A stretch of 64,000 nucleotides of DNA from Jiangella anatolica (GCF_003236295.1 NZ_POTW01000021.1:20183-84182); one strand, 5' to 3'. Shown: positions 24,815 through 34,388, counted from the first letter of the stretch. A program made the numbers and translations. The notes: generated from the sequence alone by a model not told the origin.

Positions 24815-25870
24815 TCAGCCTCCGGTCCCGAGCTTGTTCGCGCGGACGAGCAGCCAGATGAGGTAGGGCGCGCCGATGATCCCCGTCACGACGCCGACCG
24901 GCAGCTCGACCGGGGCGAAGACCCTGCGGCCCGCGGTGTCGGCCGCCAGCACGACCAGCGCGCCGACCAAGGCGGCGGGGATCATCGTCAGCGGCGCCCG
25001 CACCAGCCGGCGTGCGACCGGCGCGGCCATGAACGCGACGAAGGCGACCGGGCCCGCCGCCGCCGTGGCGACCGCGGCGAGCGCGACCCCGGTGAGCACG
25101 AGCGCCGCGCGGCTGCGCTCCACCGGGACGCCCAGTCCGCGTGCCGTCTCCTCGCCCAGCTGCAGGGCCCGCAGCGGACGGGCGAGAAGGAGGGTGATCG
25201 GGACCAGGACGAGCAGCGACCATGCCAGCGGGCCGGCGTGGCCCCAGTCGCGGCCGTTGATCGACCCGGTGAGCCAGACGGTGGCCTGCGCCGCCTCGGT
25301 TATTTCGGCGCGCGTCATCAGGTAGGAGATGCCTGCATTGAGCACGGCAGTGATCCCGATGCCGACGAGGACCAGCCGGTACGGCGAGACGCCCCGCTTC
25401 CAGGCGAGGACGTAGATCGCCAGCGCCGTGAGCGTCGCGCCGATCAGTGCGCCGGCGGACACCGCCGACCCGCTCCCGTGCATGACCACGATGACCACCA
25501 CCGCCGCGGCGGAGGCGCCCGAGGTGATGCCGATGATGTCGGGAGAGGCCAGCGGGTTGTGCGCCAGCGACTGGAAGATCACGCCGGACAGGCCGAACGC
25601 GACGCCGACCAGCAGCGCCACCAGGGCACGAGGCAGCCGCAGCTCCTGGACGACGAACACGGCGCCGGGGTCCCCGAGGCCGACCAGCGCGCCGGGGACG
25701 TTGGCGACCGGGATGGGGAAGTCGCCGACGGAGATGGACAGGCAGAACGCCACGAAGCCGACGACCGCGAGCACCGCCGACACGACCACGGCGCGGCCGC
25801 GGCCCGTGGTGCGGGCGCCGCGGACGATGGCCCGGTCGGCCTCGTCGATCCTGGACAGGACGGCGCTCAC
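24815..25870 (-). CDS. FecCD-family iron-siderophore permease (second)
   Basis: 351 residues from GTG 25870, whose codon overlaps the upstream stop (GTGA). Hydrophilic N-terminus of about 30 residues then about ten transmembrane helices with RLPRALVALLVGVAFGLSG, QSLAHNPLASPDIIGITSGAS (long family signature split here by one residue choice), GEETARGLGVPVERSR and GPVAFVAFMAAPVARRLVR. Partner of the preceding permease as a heterodimer, as in FepD/FepG. Confidence 0.93.
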   Translation of the reverse strand: MSAVLSRIDEADRAIVRGARTTGRGRAVVVSAVLAVVGFVAFCLSISVGDFPIPVANVPGALVGLGDPGAVFVVQELRLPRALVALLVGVAFGLSGVIFQSLAHNPLASPDIIGITSGASAAAVVVIVVMHGSGSAVSAGALIGATLTALAIYVLAWKRGVSPYRLVLVGIGITAVLNAGISYLMTRAEITEAAQATVWLTGSINGRDWGHAGPLAWSLLVLVPITLLLARPLRALQLGEETARGLGVPVERSRAALVLTGVALAAVATAAAGPVAFVAFMAAPVARRLVRAPLTMIPAALVGALVVLAADTAGRRVFAPVELPVGVVTGIIGAPYLIWLLVRANKLGTGG

Positions 25871-26931
25871 AGCTGGGCCAGCTTCCGGCGGCGCACCAGC
25901 GCGATGAAGAACGGCGCGCCGATCAGGGCGGTGACGATGCCGACCTGCAGCTCGCCGGGGCGGACGACCACCCGGCCGATGACGTCGGCGCCGAGCAGCA
26001 GGATCGGCGCGAGCACGGCGCTGTACGGGACCACCCAGCGGTAGTCGGGACCGGTGATCACGCGCGCGACGTGCGGCACCGTCAGGCCCACGAACCCGAT
26101 CGGCCCGGCCGCGGCCGTGGCCGCGCCCACCAGGAACACGACGCACACGGCCGCGAGGACCCGGGACCGGCCCACGTGCTGCCCCAGCGATCGTGCGACG
26201 TCGTCGCCGAGCGCGAGCGCGTTCAGCTGCCGGCTCGACACCAGCGCGAGCACCGTGCCGAGCGCGATGAACGGCGCCACCTGGGCGACGATGTCCCAGC
26301 CCCGTTCGGCGAGCGAGCCGACCGCCCAGAAGCGGAACTGGTCGAGGGTGGACAGGTCGACGACGAGGATCGCCGACGTGATCGAGCTGAGGAACGCCGC
26401 GATCGCCGCGCCCGCGAGGGCGATCTTCACCGGCGTGCCACCCGCCCGCCCGAGCGACCCCACGGCGTACACGAAGACCGACGTGATCGCCGCCCCGGCG
26501 AACGCCCACCACACGTAGCCGATCAGGCTGGTGATGCCCAGCACCGAGATCGCGACGACGACCGCCAGCGCGGCGCCGGCGCTGACGCCCAGGATGCCGG
26601 GGTCGGCCAGGGGGTTGCGCGCCACGCCCTGCATCACCGCGCCGGACACCCCCAGCGCGACGCCGACCAGCAGCCCCAGCACCGTCCGCGGCAGCCGCAA
26701 CTCCCGGAAGATCACGTGATCCTCGAGCGCCGGATCGTACGCCACCACCGCGTCGAACACCGTGCCCGTCGACATCGGCTTCGCGCCGTAGCGCAGCGAC
26801 AGCAGCGTGACGACCGCCAGACACACCAGGCCCGCCACCAGCCCCAGCCCACGCAGCGACGCCGGGCCCACCAGGCCACGGCGCTCGATTCGGGGGATCT
26901 CCTCCGTCAGCACGGAGGCAGTCGGCGGCAC
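25867..26931 (-). CDS. FecCD-family iron-siderophore permease (first)
   Basis: 354 residues from GTG 26931. BtuC/FecD-type permease with RLPRTVLGLLVGVALGVSG, GVARNPLADPGILGVSAG, GDDVARSLGQHVGRSR, AGPIGFVGLTVPHVAR and a C-terminal VGIVTALIGAPFFIALVRRRK. First gene of the uptake operon. An iron box lies only five bases before the GTG and no Shine-Dalgarno is evident, so the transcript may be leaderless or the real start slightly internal (GTG at 26913 is possible). Confidence 0.92.
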   Translation of the reverse strand: MPPTASVLTEEIPRIERRGLVGPASLRGLGLVAGLVCLAVVTLLSLRYGAKPMSTGTVFDAVVAYDPALEDHVIFRELRLPRTVLGLLVGVALGVSGAVMQGVARNPLADPGILGVSAGAALAVVVAISVLGITSLIGYVWWAFAGAAITSVFVYAVGSLGRAGGTPVKIALAGAAIAAFLSSITSAILVVDLSTLDQFRFWAVGSLAERGWDIVAQVAPFIALGTVLALVSSRQLNALALGDDVARSLGQHVGRSRVLAAVCVVFLVGAATAAAGPIGFVGLTVPHVARVITGPDYRWVVPYSAVLAPILLLGADVIGRVVVRPGELQVGIVTALIGAPFFIALVRRRKLAQL

Positions 26932-26935
26932 GCGA

Positions 26936-26954
26936 GAATGTTAGCCTAACCTAA
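26936..26954 (-). promoter_or_regulatory. IdeR/DmdR iron box (one strong half)
   Basis: The 19 bases end in TTAGCCTAACCTAA, a perfect match to the right 14 bases of the DtxR/IdeR box; the left five bases (GAATG) are degenerate. It lies immediately upstream of the permease operon, parallel to the box at 23089-23107. Confidence 0.8.
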
Positions 26955-27029
26955 GGTTCCGGGCTCCCACGCAGCCCGCCGCCGCGGCGAGGGTCTCGTT
27001 GCCATGAGGCTGCCCCCGTCATCCAGGGT

Positions 27030-27941
27030 TCATCGCGAGGCCGCCCGGTTCGGCGCCAATTCGTTGTCCTCGCCGGACAGCTTCTCCACCTGAAGCAGCA
27101 GGGCCGAGTGGTCGAGCTGACCACCGCCCTGGGCCCGCAGAGAGGCGAGGAGGTCGGCCACGTGCGCGCCGAGCGGGATGGCCACGCCGGCTGCTCGCGC
27201 CGCGTCGAGCACGATGCCCAGGTCCTTGTGGTGCAGGTCGACGCGGAAGCCCGGCTCGAAGCGGCGGTCGAGCATCGCCGGCGCCTTGCGCTGGAGGACG
27301 GCGCTGCCGGCGAGGCCGCCGCCGAGCACCTCGACCGCGGAGGCCAGATCGACCCCGTGCGCGGACAGGAACACGAGCGCCTCGGCGAGGAGCTCGAGGG
27401 TGCCGGCCACGATCAGTTGGTTGGCCGCCTTCACGGTCTGGCCGGCGCCCGCCGGCCCGACGTGGACGATCGTGGAGCCGACCGCCCGTAGGACCTCGTG
27501 CGCCGCGTCGAAGTCGGCGGGGTCTCCGCCGACCATGATCGACAGAGTCCCTTCGATCGCGCCCGCCTCGCCGCCGCTCACCGGCGCGTCGAGCGCGCGG
27601 ACACCACGCGCTCGACACGCCTGGGCGATGGCGCGGCTCACGTCGGGACGGATCGTGCTCGCGTCGACGAGCAGGGTGCCCGCCTGGGCATGGTGCAGGA
27701 CACCGTCCTCACCCATCACCACCTGCTCCACGTCGGGACTGTCGGGGAGCATCGTGATGACGACCTCCGCGCCGCGGACGGCTTCGGCGACGGAGGACGC
27801 GGCCCGGCCACCCTTCGCGACGAGGGCGTCCACCCTGCCACGCGAACGGTTGTAGCCGATGACGTCGTAGCCCGCGCCGACGAGATTGGCGGCCATCGGA
27901 GCACCCATGACCCCGAGCCCGATGAATCCGATGGTGGTCAT
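27030..27941 (-). CDS. glxR: 2-hydroxy-3-oxopropionate (tartronate semialdehyde) reductase-like dehydrogenase
   Basis: 303 residues from ATG 27941 (AAGGAA upstream). Beta-hydroxyacid dehydrogenase family: NAD(P)-binding GFIGLGVMGAPMAANL at residues 5-20, substrate motif DAPVSGGEAGAIEGTLSIMVGG, catalytic lysine in GQTVKAANQL (about residue 170) and the C-terminal KDLGIVLDAARAAGV. The best fit is GarR/GlxR, reducing tartronate semialdehyde to glycerate. Its ATG overlaps the stop of the hydroxypyruvate isomerase-like gene, the same pairing as E. coli hyi-glxR, which supports the assignment. Other beta-hydroxyacid substrates are possible. Confidence 0.85.
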   Translation of the reverse strand: MTTIGFIGLGVMGAPMAANLVGAGYDVIGYNRSRGRVDALVAKGGRAASSVAEAVRGAEVVITMLPDSPDVEQVVMGEDGVLHHAQAGTLLVDASTIRPDVSRAIAQACRARGVRALDAPVSGGEAGAIEGTLSIMVGGDPADFDAAHEVLRAVGSTIVHVGPAGAGQTVKAANQLIVAGTLELLAEALVFLSAHGVDLASAVEVLGGGLAGSAVLQRKAPAMLDRRFEPGFRVDLHHKDLGIVLDAARAAGVAIPLGAHVADLLASLRAQGGGQLDHSALLLQVEKLSGEDNELAPNRAASR

Positions 27942-28780
27942 GCGAGTTCCTTCCAGCTGGCCGTGTCGAGGCGGTCGAAAGGGTCGGCCGACGAGTCGGC
28001 GTATTCCAGCGCGACGTGGCCGCCGTAGCCGAGCTCGCGCAGACGGCGCACCCAGCCGACGAGCGGGAGGTCGCCGGTGCCTGGCGCTCCCCGCCCCGGG
28101 GCGTCCGCGATCTGCACGTGTGCCGCGTCCGGACCGTGCGCCTCGATCGCCGCATCGACGTCGTCCCCGTTGGCCGCCAGATGATAGAGATCGAGAAGGA
28201 CGCCGATGTTGTCCGGTCCGCCGCGGGCCCGGGCACGTGCGACGATCCCCGCGGCGTCCGCGGCGGTCTTGACCGGGTAGGCCGGAGCGCCGCTGACGGC
28301 CTCGATCATGAGGACTCCCTCGTGCGACTCGAAGAGCGGCGCGATCCGGCGCAGATTCGCCTCGGCGAGCGCATCCTGATCGTCCGGCGCGACCTCGTCG
28401 AGCCGGTTCCCGTAGAGCACGTTGAAGCGGCGGGTGCCCAGCCGCGCGGCGAGCTCCACCGCGATTCGCGCGCTGGCCATCAGGTCCTCCTCGCGTCCGG
28501 GCAAGGAGAGGACGCCGCGGTCGCCGGCGGCCATGTTCGCCGCGTAGAGGTTCAATCCCACCAACCGCAGCCCGGACCGCTCGATCTCGGTGGCGAACCC
28601 GTCGACGTCGGCTCGGTTGGGCCGCGCCGAGCTGAAGGGCCACCAGAACTCCACCGCGTCGAACCCCGCATCGCGAACGACTCGAAGGCGTTCGGCGATC
28701 GGGAGCTGCTTCAGCAGGATCGAACAGTTGACCGCGAGCGTACGAGACGCCGGCGTGTCCGCCTTGTCGTGCATCGTCAC
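27938..28780 (-). CDS. hyi: hydroxypyruvate isomerase-family TIM-barrel protein
   Basis: 280 residues (GTG 28780; an ATG at 28774 is an alternative). Xylose-isomerase-like TIM barrel: LAVNCSILLKQLPIAERLRVVRDAGFDAVEFWWPF opening is the Hyi signature (written here in parts: LAVNCSIL and GFDAVEFWWPF). It continues with VLMIEAVSG, the metal-site GVLLDLYHLAANGDD, AHVQIADAPGRGAPGTGDL and VALEY. Predicted to interconvert hydroxypyruvate and tartronate semialdehyde, feeding the reductase downstream. In sugar clusters such proteins can act as other ketose isomerases. Transcribed with the GH3 gene 60 bases upstream. Confidence 0.85.
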   Translation of the reverse strand: MTMHDKADTPASRTLAVNCSILLKQLPIAERLRVVRDAGFDAVEFWWPFSSARPNRADVDGFATEIERSGLRLVGLNLYAANMAAGDRGVLSLPGREEDLMASARIAVELAARLGTRRFNVLYGNRLDEVAPDDQDALAEANLRRIAPLFESHEGVLMIEAVSGAPAYPVKTAADAAGIVARARARGGPDNIGVLLDLYHLAANGDDVDAAIEAHGPDAAHVQIADAPGRGAPGTGDLPLVGWVRRLRELGYGGHVALEYADSSADPFDRLDTASWKELA

Positions 28781-28840
28781 CTGTTCCTCGTCGGAGGTGC
28801 TGGTCTCCCGGCCTCATCATCCCGGATGCCGTGAACCCAT

Positions 28841-31309
28841 TCATCGCACGGCGTTCAGGTCCACCCCCGGGACCGTGACGGTGACGTCCAGCGGCAGGTC
28901 GGTGACCGACACGCCGGCGCGGAGGCGCACGTCGCCCGGCTCGAGCGCCCAGCCCCCGTCGCGGCCGCCGTCCCAGTGCTCGAACGCGCGGCTCGGCAGG
29001 GGAATGTCGACCACACCATGCTCACCGGCGGCCGCGCGCACGACCGACCAGCCGACCAGCCAACGCACCGGCCGGTCGACGGCCGACTCGTCCCGCTCGG
29101 CATACAGCTGCACGACCTGCTTGCCAGGACGCGTGCCCGTGTTGGTCAGCGTCACCCGAGCCACAGCGGCCCCCGAGGCGACGTCGCCGTCCACCTGCAG
29201 AGCGTCCAGCGACCACGTCGTGTAGCCGAGGCCGAACCCGAACGGGAACGCCGGCTCCGTGCCGGCCTTGAGCCAGGCCCGATACCCGATGTGGATGTCC
29301 TCGTCGTAGTCGAGCACGCCGTCGTGCGGCGTGACGTCCAGTACCGGCACGTCCTCGACGGCGGCGGGCCAGGTGGTGGTGAGCCGGCCGCCGGGCTCGG
29401 CCGCGCCGAGCAGCACGTCGGCGAGGGCCGCGCCGGCCTCCTGGCCGCCGAAGTAGCCGAGCACGACGGCCGCGACCTCGTCGCGCCACGGCAGCAGTAC
29501 CGGTGCGCCGGCATTGACGACCACGACGGTGCGCGGGTTGGCCGCGGCGACCGCCCGGACGAGGTCGTCCTGGCGGCCGGGCAGCGCGAGCGCGGTGCGG
29601 TCGTAGCCTTCGGACTCGACCCGTGCGTTGGTGCCGACCACGACGACCGCGACGTCGGCGTCCGCAGCCGCGCGTGCGGCGCCGGCGATGAGATCGTCGG
29701 GGTCCGCGGCGCCAGAGGCAAGCCCCAGGGTGACGGCGAAGGCGGTCAGCGGGCCCTCCGCCGGGCCGAGGTCGAACTCGGCACGGATCCGCAGCTGCCG
29801 GCCCGCGACCAGCCGGACCGGCTCGGTCACCGAGGGCGGCGCCAGGAAGGCGGCGGCGAGGTCGCCCCCGTCGAGTGCCGGGGTCTCGTCGATGATCAGC
29901 TCGTCGTTCACGTAGACGCGCCCGGTGGCGACGGCGGCGAACCCGAGGCGGGCGTCCTCGTCGGCCTCGGGGGTGAAGGTCGTGGTCAGCTCGATCCGGC
30001 TGGCCGCGGCGATCGGCGCGTCGCCGCCCAGCCAGACCAGCGCCGTCGACCGGCGGTCCTCGCCGAGCAGCTCGGCGCCGTCGGTGTCGAGGAACGCCAC
30101 CCGGATGCCCGGTTCGCCCGTGACCGGATTGGTGAGCCGGTCCAGCGGCAGCTCCGCGACACCCTCTTGGACCACCGCACCGAGCTCGTAGTCGACCTGC
30201 GTCTCCGGCAGCGCGGCGCGGATGCCGTCGAGCGGGCTGACGACGTGCTCGGGGATCACGGTGGCGCTGCCGCCGCCCTGGGTGCGCGCGACCTTGGCGT
30301 TGTGCCCGATGACGGCGACCCGCCGCAGCGCAGGCCGGTCCCAGGGCAGCTCGCCCTCGTTGCGCAGGAGCACCGTGCCTTCGACCGCCGCCTCCCGCGC
30401 GAACGCGACACCGTCGACGGCGACCGGACTCGCCGGCGTCGCGGTGTCGTCCAGCGCGCCCACGCGCTGGGCCAGCCGCAGCAGTCGCAGCACCTTGCGG
30501 TCGACCTGCTCCTCACCCACCCGCCCGTCCCGGACGGCCGCGAGCAGCGCATCGCTCCACGCCGGCGCCGGGCCGGGCATGGCGAGATCCTGGGCAGCCG
30601 TCGCCGCGTCGAGGCTGCGCACCGCGGTCCAGTCGCTGACGACGACGCCGTCGAACCCCCACTGCGTGTTCAGCGGCGTCTCGAGCAACGCGTTCTCCGT
30701 CATCGTCACGCCTCCGACGGAGTTGTAGGCGCTCATGACCGCCCAGGCGCCCACCTCCACGGCCAGCTCGAACGGCCGCAGGTAGAGCTCGCGCAGGGCA
30801 CGCTCACCGACCCGGACGTCGACGGTGAACCGCTCGGTCTCGGAGTCGTTCGCGACGTAGTGCTTCGGCGTGGCCGCGACACCGTGATCCTGCAGGCCAC
30901 GAACATAGGCGGCCGCCAGCTCGCCGGTCAGCAGCGGGTCCTCGCTGAAGCACTCGAAGTGCCGGCCCCCGAGCGGCGACCGGTGCAGGTTGATCGTCGG
31001 GCCGAGCACGACGTCGACCCCTTGCCGGCGCGCCTCGGCGGCGGCAACCGCACCGAAGCGGTAGGCCAGCGCCGGATCCCAGGACGACGCCAGGGCCGTC
31101 CCGGACGGGAGGCTCAGCGACGGTGAGCGTTCATCCCACACCGGTCCCCGCACGCCGGCCGGGCCGTCGGACAGGACCATGGCGCGCAGCCCGATCCGCT
31201 CGATCGGCGTCGTCGTCCAGACGTCGGCGCCCGAGACGAGCGCAACCTTCTCCTCGAGAGTGAGCTGCCGGATCAGTCCGGTCAGCCGTGCGTGGTCGTC
31301 AGCGGTCAC
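28841..31309 (-). CDS. GH3 beta-glucosidase-like glycosidase with PA14 insert
   Basis: 822 residues, no signal peptide, so cytoplasmic. GH3 N-terminal barrel: DGPAGVRGP, GRHFECFSEDP, KHYVANDSE and nucleophile Asp226 in VVSDWTAV. The GH3 C-terminal domain (VIGHNAKVARTQGGGS) is split by a PA14-like beta domain at about 390-500 (RVYVNDELIID). An Fn3-like domain ends the protein. This NagZ-unlike architecture is that of bacterial beta-glucosidases/xylosidases acting on imported oligosaccharides. GTG start; first gene of the GH3-hyi-glxR operon divergent from a TetR gene. Confidence 0.92.
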   Translation of the reverse strand: MTADDHARLTGLIRQLTLEEKVALVSGADVWTTTPIERIGLRAMVLSDGPAGVRGPVWDERSPSLSLPSGTALASSWDPALAYRFGAVAAAEARRQGVDVVLGPTINLHRSPLGGRHFECFSEDPLLTGELAAAYVRGLQDHGVAATPKHYVANDSETERFTVDVRVGERALRELYLRPFELAVEVGAWAVMSAYNSVGGVTMTENALLETPLNTQWGFDGVVVSDWTAVRSLDAATAAQDLAMPGPAPAWSDALLAAVRDGRVGEEQVDRKVLRLLRLAQRVGALDDTATPASPVAVDGVAFAREAAVEGTVLLRNEGELPWDRPALRRVAVIGHNAKVARTQGGGSATVIPEHVVSPLDGIRAALPETQVDYELGAVVQEGVAELPLDRLTNPVTGEPGIRVAFLDTDGAELLGEDRRSTALVWLGGDAPIAAASRIELTTTFTPEADEDARLGFAAVATGRVYVNDELIIDETPALDGGDLAAAFLAPPSVTEPVRLVAGRQLRIRAEFDLGPAEGPLTAFAVTLGLASGAADPDDLIAGAARAAADADVAVVVVGTNARVESEGYDRTALALPGRQDDLVRAVAAANPRTVVVVNAGAPVLLPWRDEVAAVVLGYFGGQEAGAALADVLLGAAEPGGRLTTTWPAAVEDVPVLDVTPHDGVLDYDEDIHIGYRAWLKAGTEPAFPFGFGLGYTTWSLDALQVDGDVASGAAVARVTLTNTGTRPGKQVVQLYAERDESAVDRPVRWLVGWSVVRAAAGEHGVVDIPLPSRAFEHWDGGRDGGWALEPGDVRLRAGVSVTDLPLDVTVTVPGVDLNAVR

Positions 31310-31412
31310 ATCCGGGACCGTAACACCAAAACCGAGTGAGCACTAGATATTGGCCTGCGGGATGACCGCAGCCGTCGGTATGGTGACCCGAGCGGCCATC
31401 GACAGGAGGACC

Positions 31413-32039
31413 ATGACCGGCTCGGACGGCTCGCCCGCGCGCGCCGCCGGCACGCGCGGGCCGTATGCGAAGAGCGAGGGCGTGCGCCGCGCGATCCTCG
31501 ATGCGGCACTGGAGGTGTTCGCCCAGTCCGGCTACCGGGGCGGTGCGCTGCGCGCGGTCGCCGACCGGGTCGGGATGAGCGAGGCGGGGTTGTTGCACCA
31601 CTTCCCCAGCAAGGGCGCGCTGCTGGTCGCAGTGCTGGAACACCGCGACGCGGAATCGCAGCGGTTCGTCCCGCCGGACGACGAGGACGGCCCCGAGTCG
31701 CTGCGGTGGCTGGTGCGGCTGGCGGGCTACAACGCCTCGACACCCGGCGTCGTCGAGCTCTACTGCATGCTCTCCGCCGAGGCGACGTCGCCGGACCATC
31801 CGGCACATGCCTACTTCGTCGGCCGCTACGAGTCTGCCCGGAGCCGCCTCACCGCGACCTTCGAGCGGTTGGCCGCCGCCGGCGCCCTGAACCCCGGGGT
31901 CGACGCCGGAAGCGCGGCCCGCACCACCATCGCGCTCATGGACGGCCTCCAGATCCAGTGGCTGCTCGACCGCGACTCGGTGGACATGGCCGAGGAGCTA
32001 CGGGGTCACCTCAACCGGCTCATCGTCGCCGACCTCTGA
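31413..32039 (+). CDS. TetR-family transcriptional regulator
   Basis: 208 residues from ATG 31413, fixed by AGGAGG at 31404-31409. HTH at about residues 22-70: VRRAILDAALEVFAQSGYRGG and VGMSEAGLLHHFPSKGALLVAV. C-terminal TetR_C-like helices with an LMDGLQIQWLLDRDSVDM dimer region. Divergent from the GH3 operon (103-base gap) and upstream of the CUT1 importer, so it probably controls one or both. Confidence 0.92.
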   Translation: MTGSDGSPARAAGTRGPYAKSEGVRRAILDAALEVFAQSGYRGGALRAVADRVGMSEAGLLHHFPSKGALLVAVLEHRDAESQRFVPPDDEDGPESLRWLVRLAGYNASTPGVVELYCMLSAEATSPDHPAHAYFVGRYESARSRLTATFERLAAAGALNPGVDAGSAARTTIALMDGLQIQWLLDRDSVDMAEELRGHLNRLIVADL

Positions 32040-32085
32040 CTTCCGAAGGGCGCCTTCTGCCCGTATTCCTGCATGCCAGGAGAGA

Positions 32086-32114
32086 TTGACATACAAGAAT
32101 ACCTGCCATACGCT
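32086..32114 (+). promoter_or_regulatory. sigma-70-type promoter of the CUT1 sugar operon
   Basis: TTGACA at 32086-32091, a 17-base spacer, TACGCT at 32109-32114: the best consensus promoter in the window. Just upstream, CCTGCATGCCAGG (32068-32080) and GTATTC/GAATAC arms around the -35 could be an operator. A GAGGAAG Shine-Dalgarno is at 32142-32148. Confidence 0.65.
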
Positions 32115-32154
32115 CCACCAAACGCTCGCCGAGCGTCTCTCGAGGAAGAGAGAA

Positions 32155-33471
32155 GTGATCGTGCCTACCGCGAACCAGCACCTCCGTATGGGTTGCGCCG
32201 TCGTCGCAGCACTCATGAGCCTCGCGGTCGTCGCCGGCTGCGGCCGCTCCGCGGACACCTCCGGTACGTCCGGCGGCGAGCCCGCCGCGCAGGCCATCGA
32301 CGACTCGCCGGCGACCGGGGAGATCCAGGTCTGGGCCTTCGGCAGCGAGGGCGAGGCCCTCGAGACGATCGCGGCGGACTTCGAGGTGGAGAATCCCGAC
32401 GCTGACGTCGTCATCACGCCGGTGCCCAACGATGAGCTGCCCAGGAAGGTCGACGCGGCCCTCGCGACCGGCAACGTGCCCGACATCGTCCAGCCGAGCA
32501 CCGCGCTGCCGACGTATGTGGCGACCGGTGGCCTGGCCGAGGTGCCGGACGGCGTGATGGACCCGGCGGGCTTCTTCCCCGCCGCCGTCGACGCCGGTGC
32601 GGTCGACGGGGTGCAGTACGCGGTGCCGTGGTACGTGACGGTCCAGGCCTTGTACTTCCGCACCGATCTCGTCGAAGCCGCCGGCGTCGAGCCGCCCGAG
32701 GCGTGGGAGGACATGGCGGCGTTCAGCCAGGCCGTCGGGTCGGAAGGTGCCGAGTTCGGCTATGCCGCGCCCTTCGATCCGTCCGGGTCGTGGAACCTCA
32801 TCCTGCCGCTGATCTACCAGCACGGCGGCGCTGTCGTCGACGACGGCGAGTTCCGCCTGGACACCGCCGAGGTCGTCGAGGCGCTCACGACCTACCAGGA
32901 CCTCTTCACCTCCGGCGCGGCCTCGACCGAGTGGGCGCCCACGCAGCTCGGCGAGACGGAGTCCGCGGTGGCCGACGGGCGCATCGGCTCCTACACGTCC
33001 GGATCCTTCGCCTACGGCTTCCTCAAGCAGACGGCCGAGGCCGCCGGCTTCGACCCGGCCCTGATCGGCATCGCGCCGCTGCCCGGCGGGCCGGCAGGCA
33101 ACAGCTCCTACCTGGGCGGGTCGGGTCTCTCGGTGTTCGAGGAGGCACCCAACGCGGACGGCGCCTGGAAGTTCATCCGCTACCTGACCCAGCCGGAGGT
33201 CCAGGCGGCGTTCTTCGAGGCCGCCGGCGTCCTGCCCGCAGCCACGGCGGCCTGGGACGAGTCCCCGCTCACCGCCGATCCCCAGCTCGACGTGTTCCGG
33301 TCCTCCCTGGAGATCGCACTGGCGCCGCCCACGATCACGACCTGGCTGGAGGTCCGGACGATGATGTCGGAGATCGGCGAGCAGCTCGCCCGCGGCGCCA
33401 TCAGCCCGGAGGACGCGGCGGCGCAGCTGCAGCAGCAGGCCGAGTCGATCGGCACGGGGCAGACCTCGTGA
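32155..33471 (+). CDS. CUT1-type sugar ABC transporter substrate-binding lipoprotein
   Basis: 438 residues from GTG 32155 (GTG 32161 also possible). Signal peptide with a VVAGC lipobox; SBP_bac_1 domain with IQVWAFGSEGEALETIAADFE, VDAALATGNVPDIVQ, VPWYVTVQALYFRTDLVEAAG, YTSGSFAYGFLKQ and GSGLSVFEEAPNADGAWKF. Binds an oligosaccharide or glycoside outside the membrane. First gene of a five-gene operon with two permeases, a glycosyl hydrolase and an alpha/beta hydrolase; the ATPase is absent, as usual where one MsiK-type ATPase serves many CUT1 importers. Confidence 0.93.
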   Translation: MIVPTANQHLRMGCAVVAALMSLAVVAGCGRSADTSGTSGGEPAAQAIDDSPATGEIQVWAFGSEGEALETIAADFEVENPDADVVITPVPNDELPRKVDAALATGNVPDIVQPSTALPTYVATGGLAEVPDGVMDPAGFFPAAVDAGAVDGVQYAVPWYVTVQALYFRTDLVEAAGVEPPEAWEDMAAFSQAVGSEGAEFGYAAPFDPSGSWNLILPLIYQHGGAVVDDGEFRLDTAEVVEALTTYQDLFTSGAASTEWAPTQLGETESAVADGRIGSYTSGSFAYGFLKQTAEAAGFDPALIGIAPLPGGPAGNSSYLGGSGLSVFEEAPNADGAWKFIRYLTQPEVQAAFFEAAGVLPAATAAWDESPLTADPQLDVFRSSLEIALAPPTITTWLEVRTMMSEIGEQLARGAISPEDAAAQLQQQAESIGTGQTS

Positions 33472-34388
33472 GCCGCGGCGCCCCCGCACCCACCCGGACC
33501 AACTGGTTCGGGCCGCAGCGGCGGCCGCAGTCCATTGCCGGCCTGCTGATGGTGGCGCCGTTCATGGTCCTCTTCCTGCTGTTCCAGCTGTGGCCGATCC
33601 TGTCGTCGTTCGCCATGGGCTTCACCGACATGACCAGCCGCGACCTCCGCTCGCCGTTCGCGGTGAACTTCGTCGGCACCGAGAACTTCTCCGGGCTCCT
33701 CGCGGATCCGACGTTCCGGCGCGCGCTGCTCAACACCGGCGTGTTCGTGGTGGTCGCCATCCCGCTGACGATGGTGTGCGGGCTCGCGCTGGCCATCGCC
33801 CTGAACAGCGGCATCCGCCGGCTCAAGGGCGTGTTCCGGGCCGCGTTCTTCGTCCCGGTCGTGACGAGCACCGTGGCCGTGGCGGTGTCGTGGAAGTTCC
33901 TGTTCGCCGATCGAGGCGTCGTGAACTGGGCCGTCGGCCTGGTCGGCATCGACGGGCCCAACTACCTGCAGGACACGGCCTGGGCGATGCCGGTGATCAT
34001 CCTGCTCGCGGTGTGGCGCATGACCGGCCTGGTGATGGTGCTGTTCCTCGCCGGCCTGCAGGGCATCCCGTCCGACCTGTACGAGGCCGCCAGGGTCGAC
34101 GGCGCCGGCACCTGGCGCCAGATCCGCTCGATCACGGTACCGTTGCTGGTCCCGACGCTGCTGCTGGCCGGGGTGCTCCTGAGCGTGACGTTCGTGCAGG
34201 TCTTCGAGGAGCCGTTCGTTCTCACCCAGGGCGGGCCGCTCTCCTCCACCACCACGGCGTCACTGTTCGTCTACGACCTGTTCGGCTTCGGCAGGTACGG
34301 CGAAGCGTCCGCGGCCAGCTACGTGCTCTTCCTGGCGATCGCCGTGCTGGCACTGGTCCAGTTCCGGGTCTTCAGGAGGCGCACATGA
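33468..34388 (+). CDS. CUT1-type sugar ABC transporter permease (MalF/UgpA type)
   Basis: 306 residues from GTG 33468 (GTGA overlap). Six transmembrane helices; cytoplasmic EAA loop EAARVDGAGTWRQIRSITVPLL-type motif near residue 210 (EAARVDGAGTWRQIR then TVPLL). N-terminal FMVLFLLFQLWPIL and C-terminal VLALVQFRVFRRR are standard. Forms the channel with the next permease. Confidence 0.93.
   Translation: MSRGAPAPTRTNWFGPQRRPQSIAGLLMVAPFMVLFLLFQLWPILSSFAMGFTDMTSRDLRSPFAVNFVGTENFSGLLADPTFRRALLNTGVFVVVAIPLTMVCGLALAIALNSGIRRLKGVFRAAFFVPVVTSTVAVAVSWKFLFADRGVVNWAVGLVGIDGPNYLQDTAWAMPVIILLAVWRMTGLVMVLFLAGLQGIPSDLYEAARVDGAGTWRQIRSITVPLLVPTLLLAGVLLSVTFVQVFEEPFVLTQGGPLSSTTTASLFVYDLFGFGRYGEASAASYVLFLAIAVLALVQFRVFRRRT

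Noticed and set aside
27016..28272. overlapping small ORFs opposite glxR and hyi
   Set aside because: Both enzymes have strong motifs; the others are frame shadows.
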